Of a stretch of 64,000 bases of DNA, positions 57,678 to 64,000 are shown one piece after another. The translations under genes were made by a program, and so were the position numbers. Position 1 is the first letter of the stretch. Each line of letters begins with the position of its first letter. This stretch comes from Roseateles depolymerans (GTDB taxonomy: Bacteria; Pseudomonadota; Gammaproteobacteria; Burkholderiales; Burkholderiaceae_C), in assembly GCA_003241055.1 (NCBI GenBank), contig QFOD01000008.1:142645-206644 (forward strand), written 5' to 3'. The notes under the pieces are model-generated. The model was not told the DNA's origin. It did not search any database and saw only the letters and a program-made list of their open reading frames with translations.

Positions 57678-58592
57678 TCAGCGCACGGCCTGCAGGGCCC
57701 GCGCCAGGCGGGCGCCCGCGCGGGCGTTGTGCTTCACCAGGGCGATGTTGGTGGCCAGGCTGCGGCCGCCGGTCAGCGCCTTGATGCGGGCCAGCAGGAA
57801 GGGGGTGATGGCCTTGCCCTGGATGCCCTGAGCATCGGCCTCGGCCAGCGCCTGCGCGGTGATCGCATCGATCTCGGCGCGCGGCATCGCGGCCTCGGCC
57901 GGCACCGGGTTGCTGACGACGACGCCGCCGCCCAGGCCCAGCGCCCACTTGGCGCGGATGAAGCGGGCCTGCTCGTCGGCGCCGTCCAGCCGGAAGTCGG
58001 CCTTGAGGCCACTGTCCGGCGTGAAGAAGGCGGCGAAGTTGTCCTGCCCTACCGACAGCACCGGCACGCCGTGGGTCTCGAGGTATTCCAGCGTCAGCGG
58101 CAGGTCGAGGATGGACTTGGCCCCGGCGCACACCACGGCCACCGGCGTGCGCGCCAGCTCCTGCAGGTCGGCCGAGATGTCGAAGCTGGTTTCGGCGCCG
58201 CGATGCACGCCGCCAATGCCGCCGGTCACGAACACCTCGATGCCCGCCAGCTCGGCACAGATCATGGTGGCCGCCACCGTGGTGGCGCCCAGCCGCCCCG
58301 TGGCGATCGCATAGGGCAGGTCGCGGCGGCTCAGCTTCATCGCATCGGGCGCCTGCGCCAGCTGCTGCAGCTCGGCGTCCGTCAGGCCAACGCGGACGCG
58401 GCCGTCCATCACCGCGATGGTGGCGGGCACCACGCCCTCCTCGCGCAGGATGTTCTCCACCTCGCGCGCGGTGTCCAGGTTCTGCGGCCAGGGCATGCCG
58501 TGGGCAATGATGGTGGATTCCAGCGCCACCACGGGCTGGCCCGCGGCCTGGGCGGCCGCCACTTCGGGCGAGAGTTGGATCAGGTCGTTCAT
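57678..58592 (-). CDS. psuG: Pseudouridine-5'-phosphate glycosidase
   Basis: A 304-aa enzyme that splits pseudouridine-5'-phosphate into uracil and ribose-5-phosphate. Markers: VALESTIIAHGMPWPQN near the start, FVTGGIGGVHRG, VVCAGAKSILD (Schiff-base Lys) and NPVPAEAAMP near the end. Its start overlaps the stop of psuK (ATGA), so kinase and glycosidase are produced together. About 100 bases separate it from the pump adaptor gene downstream. Confidence 0.97.
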   Translation of the reverse strand: MNDLIQLSPEVAAAQAAGQPVVALESTIIAHGMPWPQNLDTAREVENILREEGVVPATIAVMDGRVRVGLTDAELQQLAQAPDAMKLSRRDLPYAIATGRLGATTVAATMICAELAGIEVFVTGGIGGVHRGAETSFDISADLQELARTPVAVVCAGAKSILDLPLTLEYLETHGVPVLSVGQDNFAAFFTPDSGLKADFRLDGADEQARFIRAKWALGLGGGVVVSNPVPAEAAMPRAEIDAITAQALAEADAQGIQGKAITPFLLARIKALTGGRSLATNIALVKHNARAGARLARALQAVR

Positions 58593-59497
58593 CGGTTCGT
58601 CAGGAAATCGGGGGTCAGCTCGCGGTGCACGCTGTCTTCGGTCTGCAGCGTCAGCGCTGCCAGTTGCAGGCCCAGGCGGATGGCCGCGTCGATGTCGCCG
58701 GCATCGCGCTGCAGCACGGCGCAGACGCCGGCCGCCAGTGCATCGCCCGCGCCGGTCACGTCCACCACCTGCACGCGCGGCGCCGGCCAGTGGCGCAGCT
58801 CGCGCCCTCGCTCGCTGTAGAGCAGGCCTTCGTCGCCCAGCGACACCAGCACGCCGGCCGCGCCCCGGGCATGCAGCTCGGTCAGCGCCATCGCCTTGTC
58901 GGCGGCCACCGTGGACAGTTCGCCCGCGTTGAGCATCAGCAGGTGCAGGCCGTCCAGCCGGTAGGGCAGGCGCTCCATCTTGGCCTCCGACACCGCCACC
59001 GCCACCAGCGGCACGCCTTGGGCACGGGCATCCTGCAGCAGCAGCGGCCAGGCGTCGGTGGGCAGGTTGCCGTCGGCCACCACCAGCGCGGCCGACGCGC
59101 GCAGCGCCTGGCTGGCCTGCAGCGCCCAGGGGTTGAGCCGCTCCACCAGCGGCATCGCGGCCAGGCCCAGGTGCAGGCTGCCGTCGGGCGCCAGCACGGC
59201 GGTGTAGCTGTCGCTCACATGGCGGCGCAGCCGCAGGCAGGCCCGGGTGTCCATGCCCACCTCGGCGGCCTGCTCCAGCAGCATGCGGCCACCAGCGTCG
59301 TCGCCGACCGCGCCGATCAGCGCCACCGGCAGGCCCAGCCGGGCCAGGTTCTCGGCCACGTTGCGCACCACGCCACCCGGGGTTTCGTGCGCCTCGCAAG
59401 GGTTGGAGGAGCCCTCCAGCGGCCGCGCCAGCAGGCGCAGCTTGCGGTCGATGTTGAGGCCGCCAATGCAGACGATGGGGGCGGCGGGGGAAGTCAT
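58589..59497 (-). CDS. psuK: Pseudouridine kinase (PfkB family)
   Basis: A 302-aa PfkB-family sugar kinase. GGLNIDRKLRLL lies at the start, HETPGGVVRNVAENLARLG follows as the PfkB first signature, and the second signature near residue 245 is VVDVTGAGDALAAGVCAVLQ, with the catalytic Asp. It phosphorylates pseudouridine for PsuG. The assignment to pseudouridine, rather than ribose or another sugar, rests on the direct overlap with psuG. No transporter for the nucleoside is next to the pair. Confidence 0.93.
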   Translation of the reverse strand: MTSPAAPIVCIGGLNIDRKLRLLARPLEGSSNPCEAHETPGGVVRNVAENLARLGLPVALIGAVGDDAGGRMLLEQAAEVGMDTRACLRLRRHVSDSYTAVLAPDGSLHLGLAAMPLVERLNPWALQASQALRASAALVVADGNLPTDAWPLLLQDARAQGVPLVAVAVSEAKMERLPYRLDGLHLLMLNAGELSTVAADKAMALTELHARGAAGVLVSLGDEGLLYSERGRELRHWPAPRVQVVDVTGAGDALAAGVCAVLQRDAGDIDAAIRLGLQLAALTLQTEDSVHRELTPDFLTNR

Positions 59498-59632
59498 CGA
59501 GCCATTCTAGGAACTCGGGCCGCCCATGCCGTTTGGGACCCTCCCCCAAGCCACCACCTTGTCACACCGCTGGCACAGGCCTGTCATGGCCGCTCATCAC
59601 CATCCGGACGCATTTCTTAACGGAGGAGAACC

Positions 59633-60607
59633 ATGACCCTGCGCTCACGCCCCCTGGCCGGCCTTGCCCTGGCCGCCCTGTCCTGCCTGGCCCTGATCCA
59701 CCTGCCCGCCCGCGCCGACAGCTGGAGCGCCGCCGGCATCAGCCGCTACGACGTCTTCGCCGGCGCCATGACCGGCCTCTACCGCACCCAGGGCGTGGCC
59801 GTCAGCGGCAACGAATGGGTGTTCTCGTGGCAGTACGGCCTGGAGCGCACCGACCTCGCGCTGAACTCGCTGCAGCGCACCGGCAGCATCGACCCGGCCA
59901 CGCTGTCGATCACGAGCGGCATCCCGGCCGCACTGGCCGCCCAGGGCTTCGACCACATCGGCGACATCGACGTCTACAACGGCATCCTCTACGCCTCGCT
60001 GGACTCCGAGGCCGGCGACTACCAGAACGGCCATGTGGCGCTCTTCAACGCCAGCGACCTGAGCTACACGGGCCAGGTCTACGCGCTCAGCGGCGCGCCC
60101 AGCAACCTGCACAACGACGTGGCCAGCTGGGTGGCCGTCGACGGCGCCAACGGCCGCGGCTACGGCAAGGAATGGCAGAACGGCAACACCATCAACATCT
60201 ACAACCTGAGCGACTGGAGCTTCTCCGGCACGCTGACGCTGGACCGCTCGCTGAAGAACATCCAGGGCGCCAAGGTGTTCGACGGCGCGCTCTACCTGTC
60301 GGCGCACGACGCCACCAAGTCGGTCTACAAGGTCGACCTCGCCAGCGGCCATGTGGACGAGCTGTTCCAGCTGCCCATCACCGCCAACGCCTACAACGAG
60401 ACCGAGGGCATCGCGCTGCGCCGCCTGGAGGACGGCAGCGTGGAAATGCTGGTGGAGATGATCGTGACGCCCAACGGCAACGACCTCGGCGCCTATGTGG
60501 ACCTGCACCACTACGTGATGGCCGTGCCCGAGCCGGCCAGCTACGCACTGCTGCTGGGCGGCCTGGGCCTGGTGGGCGGCATCGCCCGCCGCCGCGCCGC
60601 CCGCTGA
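59633..60607 (+). CDS. PEP-CTERM sorting domain protein
   Basis: A 324-aa secreted protein with a signal peptide (about 1-28, ending PARADS) and a beta-propeller-like body (repeats such as VYNGILYASLDSE, VFDGALYLSAHDATKS). The C-terminal PEP-CTERM anchor (VPEPASYALLLGGLGLVGG then RRRAAR, about 298-324) is recognised and processed by an exosortase. Such proteins occur in exopolysaccharide-producing Betaproteobacteria. GGAGGAG lies just before the ATG. No exosortase or EPS gene is in the window. It ends with a long perfect hairpin. Confidence 0.95.
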   Translation: MTLRSRPLAGLALAALSCLALIHLPARADSWSAAGISRYDVFAGAMTGLYRTQGVAVSGNEWVFSWQYGLERTDLALNSLQRTGSIDPATLSITSGIPAALAAQGFDHIGDIDVYNGILYASLDSEAGDYQNGHVALFNASDLSYTGQVYALSGAPSNLHNDVASWVAVDGANGRGYGKEWQNGNTINIYNLSDWSFSGTLTLDRSLKNIQGAKVFDGALYLSAHDATKSVYKVDLASGHVDELFQLPITANAYNETEGIALRRLEDGSVEMLVEMIVTPNGNDLGAYVDLHHYVMAVPEPASYALLLGGLGLVGGIARRRAAR

Positions 60608-60618
60608 GCGGCGCAAGA

Positions 60619-60644
60619 CCCGGCACGGGCCGCCCCGTGCCGGG
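60619..60644 (+). terminator. Terminator-like hairpin after the PEP-CTERM gene
   Basis: CCCGGCACGGG-CCGC-CCCGTGCCGGG, 11-bp perfect arms with a 4-base loop, beginning 12 bases after the stop. A weak AT-rich stretch follows, not a pure T-run, so efficiency is uncertain, but the stem is very stable. Confidence 0.7.
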
Positions 60645-60649
60645 CGGCT

Positions 60650-60662
60650 GAATAAGTTATTC
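60650..60662. promoter_or_regulatory. Perfect palindrome GAATAAGTTATTC
   Basis: A 13-bp perfect dyad (GAATAA-G-TTATTC) between the PEP-CTERM hairpin and the end of the HTH gene. It is AT-rich in GC-rich DNA and could be an operator or the T-rich end of the terminator. No gene starts nearby on either strand that I can support. Confidence 0.35.
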
Positions 60663-60727
60663 GTTGCGGCCGCACCGGCGCGCTCACTAGAGTCGCGCCG
60701 ATGATCTACCTGCTTCCCGCCCGCGCC

Positions 60728-61291
60728 TCAGCCGCCCACGGTCTCGGTCAGCCGCACGAAGCTGCCGTCCGACAGCTGCAGCCTCACCCAGCGCATGCGG
60801 CTGCGCACGATGGGCATGGCCTGCTCGGGCGAGTCCTCGGTGTCGAACTCGATGGCCGCGGGGCCGGGCTCGTACCAGCCCAGCGCGCCCAGGCGCTGCT
60901 CGTGCTCGATGATCTGCGGCGTGGCATAGCGCCACAGCGCGCTGCCCATCAGCTCGGCGCCGGGCAGCCGGCAGGCACGCTCGCGGGCGCGCGACAACGC
61001 CAGCAGCCGGTGGCTCAGGTCGCACACCAGGTGCATGGCCGCGCCGGACTCCCGCACCAGCCGGCCCAGCGCGAAATCGGCCGCGCTGTCCAGCCGCGCC
61101 GCCATCAGCGCACGCAGGCGCTGCTGCTCGTCCAGCGTCGGCGCGGCCTGGCCGGACTCCCAGCGCGACACCGTCGTCTGCGACACCCCCATCAGCTGCG
61201 CCACCGCCTGCTGCTTGAGCCGGCGCACGCCGCGCCACACGCGCAGGCTGCGGCCGAGCTGGCGGCTGTCTGGCATGGGCTGCTGGTGCAT
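60728..61291 (-). CDS. HTH (XRE-type) regulator with C-terminal sensory domain
   Basis: A 187-aa protein: XRE helix-turn-helix at about 20-60 (QQAVAQLMGVSQTTVSRWES), then a PAS-like or related ligand domain (about 75-185). No close family beyond that is recognised. ATGs at 61291 and 61276 are both possible; neither has an SD. It is divergent from the MFS transporter, whose start lies 15-18 bases away, so it probably controls that gene. The ligand would be an MFS substrate (inference). Confidence 0.8.
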   Translation of the reverse strand: MHQQPMPDSRQLGRSLRVWRGVRRLKQQAVAQLMGVSQTTVSRWESGQAAPTLDEQQRLRALMAARLDSAADFALGRLVRESGAAMHLVCDLSHRLLALSRARERACRLPGAELMGSALWRYATPQIIEHEQRLGALGWYEPGPAAIEFDTEDSPEQAMPIVRSRMRWVRLQLSDGSFVRLTETVGG

Positions 61292-61308
61292 GGGGAGCGG
61301 CGCGCGTG

Positions 61309-62571
61309 ATGAATAAGGCCTGGGCATCGATTGTCGTGTACTACCTGTGCGGCGTGATGGCCGCCGCCCAGCTCGGCAAGTTCGCCGCGCTGGCGCCGCT
61401 GATCTCGCAAGACCTGGCCCTGGGCCTGGCCGCGATGGCCGCACTCACCTCGCTGCTGGAGGTGAGCGGCGCCGTGTTCGGCGGCGTGGCCGGCCGGCTG
61501 CTGCCGCGCCTGGGCCTGCGGCGCGGCCTGATGCTGGCCCTGGCCTGCCTGGGCACGGGCGCCGTGGCCGCCGCACTGGCCCGGCACGCGCCGCTGCTGG
61601 CCGCGGCCCGGCTGGTGGAAAGCGTGGGCTACCTGATCACCGTGGTGGCCGCGCCCGTGCTGATCGCCCGCACCGCGCCGCGCGCCCAGCAGGCCGCCGC
61701 GATGACGCTGTGGAGCACCTTCGTGCCCGTGGGCATGGCGCTGGGCGCCTGGGCCTATGCACATGCGGCCGAACTCGGCAGCTGGCGCTGGGCCCAGGCC
61801 CTGAGCGTGGCGGCCGCGCTGGTGCTGATGGCCGGGCTCTGGCGCGCGGCCACACCGGGGGCCGAACAGACCACACAAACCGAACCGGCCGACCCGGCCC
61901 GGCCGTCATCCCCCCAGCCGCCCAGCAGCGCCGACGCCCCCAGGGTCCACGGCGTCGACCCCGCGCTGTGGCTGCTGACCCTGGCCTTCGGGCTCTACGC
62001 CGTCACCGAGGTCGGCCTGCTGGCGCTGCTGCCCAGCCTGCTGGTGCAGTCCGGCGCGCAGCTCGCAGGGGCCGGCAGCTGGACGGCCGCCGCCGCGCTC
62101 GCCAACGTGCCCGCCAGCGCGCTGGCCGCCTGGCTGATGCGCCGCCAGGGCACTATCGCCTGGGCGCTGGTGCTGCCGCTGCTGGTATCGGGCCTGCTGT
62201 TCCCCTGGGCTTACCAGGTGGACCAGATGGACACTGGCCTCCTGCCGCAGGCCGTGGTGGCCGTGCTCATCAACCTGATCTCCGGCGTGTTCGCCAGCCT
62301 GGTGTTCGCGCTGCTGCCCCGCTTCGCGGCGGACGAGCGCCAGCTCAGCCTCGCCAGCGGCCGCCTCACCCAATGCGGCGCGTCAGGCGCGCTGCTGGGC
62401 CCGCCGCTGATGGGCGCGCTCGTGCAGCATTGGGGTTGGGCCGCCGCCGGCTGGGCCAGCGTGGGGCTGGCGCTGGCCAGTGCGGGGCTGGCGTGGCGGG
62501 TGGTGCGGGGTGGGCGAATGGCGGGGAGATCGGTGGCTGCGGGGCAGGATATGGGCTCGGCCGTGAGCTGA
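61309..62571 (+). CDS. MFS transporter
   Basis: A 420-aa inner-membrane transporter with about twelve spans and a Pro/Thr-rich central loop (about 182-212). The N-terminal half shows MFS features (PLISQDLALGLAAMAALTSL, GGVAGRLLPRLGLRRGLM). No substrate class is obvious. SD GGGGAG (61292-61297) is 8 bases from a GTG at 61306 and 11 from the ATG at 61309, so the GTG start is also plausible. It is divergent from an HTH regulator. The last gene before the AT-richer cassette region. Confidence 0.88.
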   Translation: MNKAWASIVVYYLCGVMAAAQLGKFAALAPLISQDLALGLAAMAALTSLLEVSGAVFGGVAGRLLPRLGLRRGLMLALACLGTGAVAAALARHAPLLAAARLVESVGYLITVVAAPVLIARTAPRAQQAAAMTLWSTFVPVGMALGAWAYAHAAELGSWRWAQALSVAAALVLMAGLWRAATPGAEQTTQTEPADPARPSSPQPPSSADAPRVHGVDPALWLLTLAFGLYAVTEVGLLALLPSLLVQSGAQLAGAGSWTAAAALANVPASALAAWLMRRQGTIAWALVLPLLVSGLLFPWAYQVDQMDTGLLPQAVVAVLINLISGVFASLVFALLPRFAADERQLSLASGRLTQCGASGALLGPPLMGALVQHWGWAAAGWASVGLALASAGLAWRVVRGGRMAGRSVAAGQDMGSAVS

Positions 62572-62772
62572 GACCACGGTGGTTCGCGGTTTAGCCGACT
62601 GGAACGGCTTGGCAGCGGTTGCGGCTTGTCGGCTCTCGGCCAGGAGCGGTCGTCCGCTGACGACTGGTATGCGGAGGTCAACCCGGCGCCCCACACGGAA
62701 TCGGTGGCCATGTCACGACGGGGCTGCTACCTCCATTGCGCGCGGTCCGAGCGGCTGGCAAAGTCGCGCCGG
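62572..62772. other. Non-coding stretch after MFS gene
   Basis: About 200 bases without a supportable ORF. It contains CTCTCGGCCAGGAGCGGTCG-like sequence that resembles dispersed repeats I have seen beside genes of related bacteria, but I cannot confirm this by eye. Together with the promoter and core site to the right, it forms the junction between normal chromosome and the cassette region. Confidence 0.4.
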
Positions 62773-62800
62773 TTCACGCCGCTTTCTGCATCAATTTAAT
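62773..62800 (+). promoter_or_regulatory. Candidate cassette promoter (Pc-like)
   Basis: TTCACG (62773-62778) and TTTAAT (62795-62800) with a 16-bp spacer match 4/6 and 5/6 of the sigma-70 consensus. It points into the cassette ORFs and lies 127 bases before the attI-like core, an arrangement as in integrons. Confidence 0.4.
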
Positions 62801-62873
62801 GGCCGTCCACACCCTGTCCGCCGGACAAATTTCCCATGTGCAACAACGCTTTATGGCAAATCATGTGAACCTG

Positions 62874-62933
62874 GTTAAGCAGCAGGCGGCGGAGTTCTGC
62901 GGCACGGGCTGCCGGATAAACCAATAGTTAGGA
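62874..62933 (+). other. attI-like recombination site (core GTTAGGA)
   Basis: GTTAAGCAGCAGG (62874-62886) resembles the GTTACGCAGCAGG element of class 1 attI1, and the site ends with a GTTAGGA core (62927-62933) immediately before the first cassette ORF. No matching RYYYAAC arm lies upstream, so it is not an attC. The spacing between the two elements is longer than in attI1. The assignment is by resemblance only; no intI gene is in the window. Confidence 0.5.
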
Positions 62934-62941
62934 ATCCGAAC

Positions 62942-63385
62942 GTGCGAAGAATCGCTCCCTTGCTCCTTGCAATCTCCCTGTCGTCGCAAGCGGCGGAGGT
63001 CCTGATCCCTATGCGACTTGAGCGCCTTCCGGATCCAGCTATTGAGAAGGTGCTTGCTCAGATCAAGACTCCGTATCGAATGCTGACTGCGCCTGCTGAA
63101 TGGGAAGCTGCGCCTGACGGTAGCAAGCCAATTCAAATTCGAGGCCATGTTTCTGATTCTGAGCTTCGTGCTCTTCTGGCCCAAGCTTCTTTCGAGCGGC
63201 AGAGAGCCCTGCAGTTGAAGGAGAAGGTGCTCTGGCAGGTTGAGGTCATCTCGACTGGAGAATTCGCCAAGGTTAGGTATTCACACGACTGTGGCAGTTT
63301 GTGCGGGTTCGGAGTCGATCTTGTCTTTCGCCGTGTCAGCGGCGGATGGGTCTTTCACTACAAGGCATCTGAGTGGATAAGCTAG
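62942..63385 (+). CDS. Uncharacterised exported protein, first cassette ORF
   Basis: A 147-aa protein with an N-terminal signal-like segment (about 1-18, LLLAISLSSQAA) and a soluble domain with two Cys (SHDCGSLCGFG) that may form a disulfide; Trp-rich C-terminus (VSGGWVFHYKASEWIS). No family is recognised. GC content and codon use are clearly lower than in the rest of the window, a sign of recent acquisition. The start is GTG 62942; AGGA of the core site GTTAGGA (62927-62933) lies 8 bases upstream and can act as SD. It lies between an attI-like core and an attC. Confidence 0.75.
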   Translation: MRRIAPLLLAISLSSQAAEVLIPMRLERLPDPAIEKVLAQIKTPYRMLTAPAEWEAAPDGSKPIQIRGHVSDSELRALLAQASFERQRALQLKEKVLWQVEVISTGEFAKVRYSHDCGSLCGFGVDLVFRRVSGGWVFHYKASEWIS

Positions 63386-63413
63386 GTCGAAAAGCTCTGC
63401 TTAGGAGAGAGAT

Positions 63414-63482
63414 GCCTAACCAGTCGCTCGAGTAGACTCGCGTCGGCAGGCCGCCGCTCGCGGCTCAGCTTAAACGTTATGC
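63414..63482 (+). repeat. attC site (59-base element)
   Basis: A 69-bp site with R'' GCCTAAC (63414-63420), L'' GCTCGAG, a GC-rich centre, L' GCTCAGC with TTAAAC spacer, and R' GTTATGC (63476-63482). The R arms pair with one mismatch, and L''/L' (GCTCGAG against CTGAGC) pair with one unpaired base, the extrahelical base typical of attC sites used to choose the strand. It lies 28 bases after the first cassette ORF and just before the next ORF. This is the clearest evidence for an integron cassette region. Confidence 0.85.
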
Positions 63483-63496
63483 CTCACAGCTCACCG

Positions 63497-63895
63497 ATGA
63501 AAGTTATCGCACCAGTTCTAACTGCTCTTCTGTTGGTGACAAACGGCGCGTGGCTCTATCGCGCCTTCGACCAAGCGGTCACGGAAGGCTACCGAAGGCA
63601 CGAGCGCTACGAGAACGCGAATCGACTTGTGGCTGCGTCAACGCTTGCCAGCGAGGCGGTCCGCGGAAGGTCGAAGCAGGAGGCCGAAGCTCTGCTGCGC
63701 CGCCTGTTCCCGTCCGAGCAGGTCTTCGAGAAAGAGGACGCGCTTCGGACAATCTGGCTCGAGATGCCGCTCAACGCCGACGGTAGCGTCGTCGGCGTGA
63801 CGATCGCGCCCGGCACCAGGGCTCAAGCTCAATCAGCGACCGTGGGCAATGAAGCCTTCTATCCGGCACCCGCAAACGCCGCTTCCAGGCAATGA
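63497..63895 (+). CDS. Uncharacterised membrane-anchored protein, second cassette ORF
   Basis: A 132-aa protein with one N-terminal membrane segment (about 4-20, APVLTALLLVTNGAW) and a mostly helical, charged soluble part (about 25-95) with a flexible C-terminus. No family is recognised. An in-frame ATG at 63479 lies within the R' core of the attC (GTTATGC), as often seen in cassettes, and may be the real start. GC content is intermediate. The attC expected at its 3' side is not clear before the window ends. Confidence 0.7.
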   Translation: MKVIAPVLTALLLVTNGAWLYRAFDQAVTEGYRRHERYENANRLVAASTLASEAVRGRSKQEAEALLRRLFPSEQVFEKEDALRTIWLEMPLNADGSVVGVTIAPGTRAQAQSATVGNEAFYPAPANAASRQ

Positions 63896-63956
63896 GCCCT
63901 AAGGCTACGCTGATTAAGGTCTGGCTTGAGGGTTGGTCGGGTGGCAAGGCAAGCGG

Positions 63957-63984
63957 TGCTTCGCGATGATGCTCGCGTGAAGCA
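63957..63984. repeat. Hairpin at window end
   Basis: TGCTTC-GCGA...TCGC-GT-GAAGCA: a stem of 6 plus 4 pairs with a two-base bulge and a six-base loop. It lies 62 bases after the second cassette ORF and could be the inner part of another attC, but no RYYYAAC arm was found. Confidence 0.3.
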
Positions 63985-64000
63985 AGCAACACTGGCAGCA

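Noticed and set aside
60701..61309. Plus-strand frame starting after a promoter-like CTAGAGTCGCGCCGATG
   Set aside because: Although the start context looks plausible, the protein is the shadow of the HTH regulator and has no recognisable features.
62736..62927. Short frame ending at the attI-like core
   Set aside because: No SD, no signal, and its 3' part coincides with the attI-like DNA element, which explains the sequence better.
62821..62933. The site before the first cassette as an attC
   Set aside because: No RYYYAAC arm complementary to the GTTAGGA core was found within 150 bases upstream, and no paired inner arms; an attI-like site fits better.
1..64000. tRNA, rRNA, CRISPR arrays, transposases, prophage genes
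   Set aside because: None was recognised in either strand: no cloverleaf with conserved loops, no regularly spaced repeats, no transposase or phage structural gene.

Overview
The window is about 64 kb of very GC-rich DNA, densely packed with genes and almost all chromosomal in character. The gene families present (DUF3567, ProQ/FinO, DUF3108, fused indolepyruvate:ferredoxin oxidoreductase, a PEP-CTERM protein, tandem YceI with cytochrome b561) point to a betaproteobacterium of the order Burkholderiales, probably near Roseateles, Rubrivivax or Mitsuaria. That placement is an inference from family recognition, not a search. No rRNA, tRNA, CRISPR array, transposase or prophage was found.

Layout. 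1-9.2 kb: the end of an M17 aminopeptidase, a ProQ-like RNA chaperone, DUF4197, a histone-deacetylase-family amidohydrolase, a PatZ-type protein acetyltransferase, a nucleoside hydrolase coupled to a degenerate FAH-family protein, DUF3108 and DUF3567. 9.3-13.2 kb: a tandem-AAA ATPase, then an XRE-cupin regulator with two GNATs. 13.3-17.5 kb: a secreted S9 peptidase and an oxidative-stress locus (questin-oxidase-like protein, soxR, sodC) with a clear SoxR box. 17.5-22.1 kb: a LytS/LytTR two-component operon and a cytochrome b561-YceI-YceI operon. 23.2-29.3 kb: a minus-strand stressosome operon (globin-RsbR, RsbS, an RsbT-RsbX fusion, a hybrid kinase with an apparent frameshift, and an HD-GYP response regulator), suggesting a gas or redox input connected to c-di-GMP breakdown.

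29.5-43.5 kb: a lipoprotein, a 1185-aa indolepyruvate oxidoreductase facing an Lrp/AsnC regulator across a palindromic operator, a Tat-exported catalase-like peroxidase, a phosphoesterase, EamA- and TehA-type transporters, a LysR regulator, methylglyoxal synthase, an EAL protein with a degenerate GGDEF domain, and a 54-aa basic protein of unknown role. 43.5-59.5 kb: FAD oxidoreductase, cytochrome c, YitT, DUF427, MltA, the multi-spanning 'site-specific recombinase' family protein, ApaG, a solute-binding protein, Tag, Rpe, a low-Mr tyrosine phosphatase, an RND pump with its adaptor, and pseudouridine catabolism (psuK-psuG). 59.6-62.6 kb: a PEP-CTERM protein, an HTH regulator and an MFS transporter.

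62.6-64.0 kb changes character: GC falls, codon use changes, and two unknown ORFs follow an attI-like core site and are separated by a well-formed attC site. This looks like the edge of a chromosomal integron or a cassette cluster; no integrase is in the window. The strongest observations for follow-up are the SoxR promoter that predicts a leaderless transcript, the stressosome operon with its fused RsbT-RsbX and disrupted kinase, and the integron edge.
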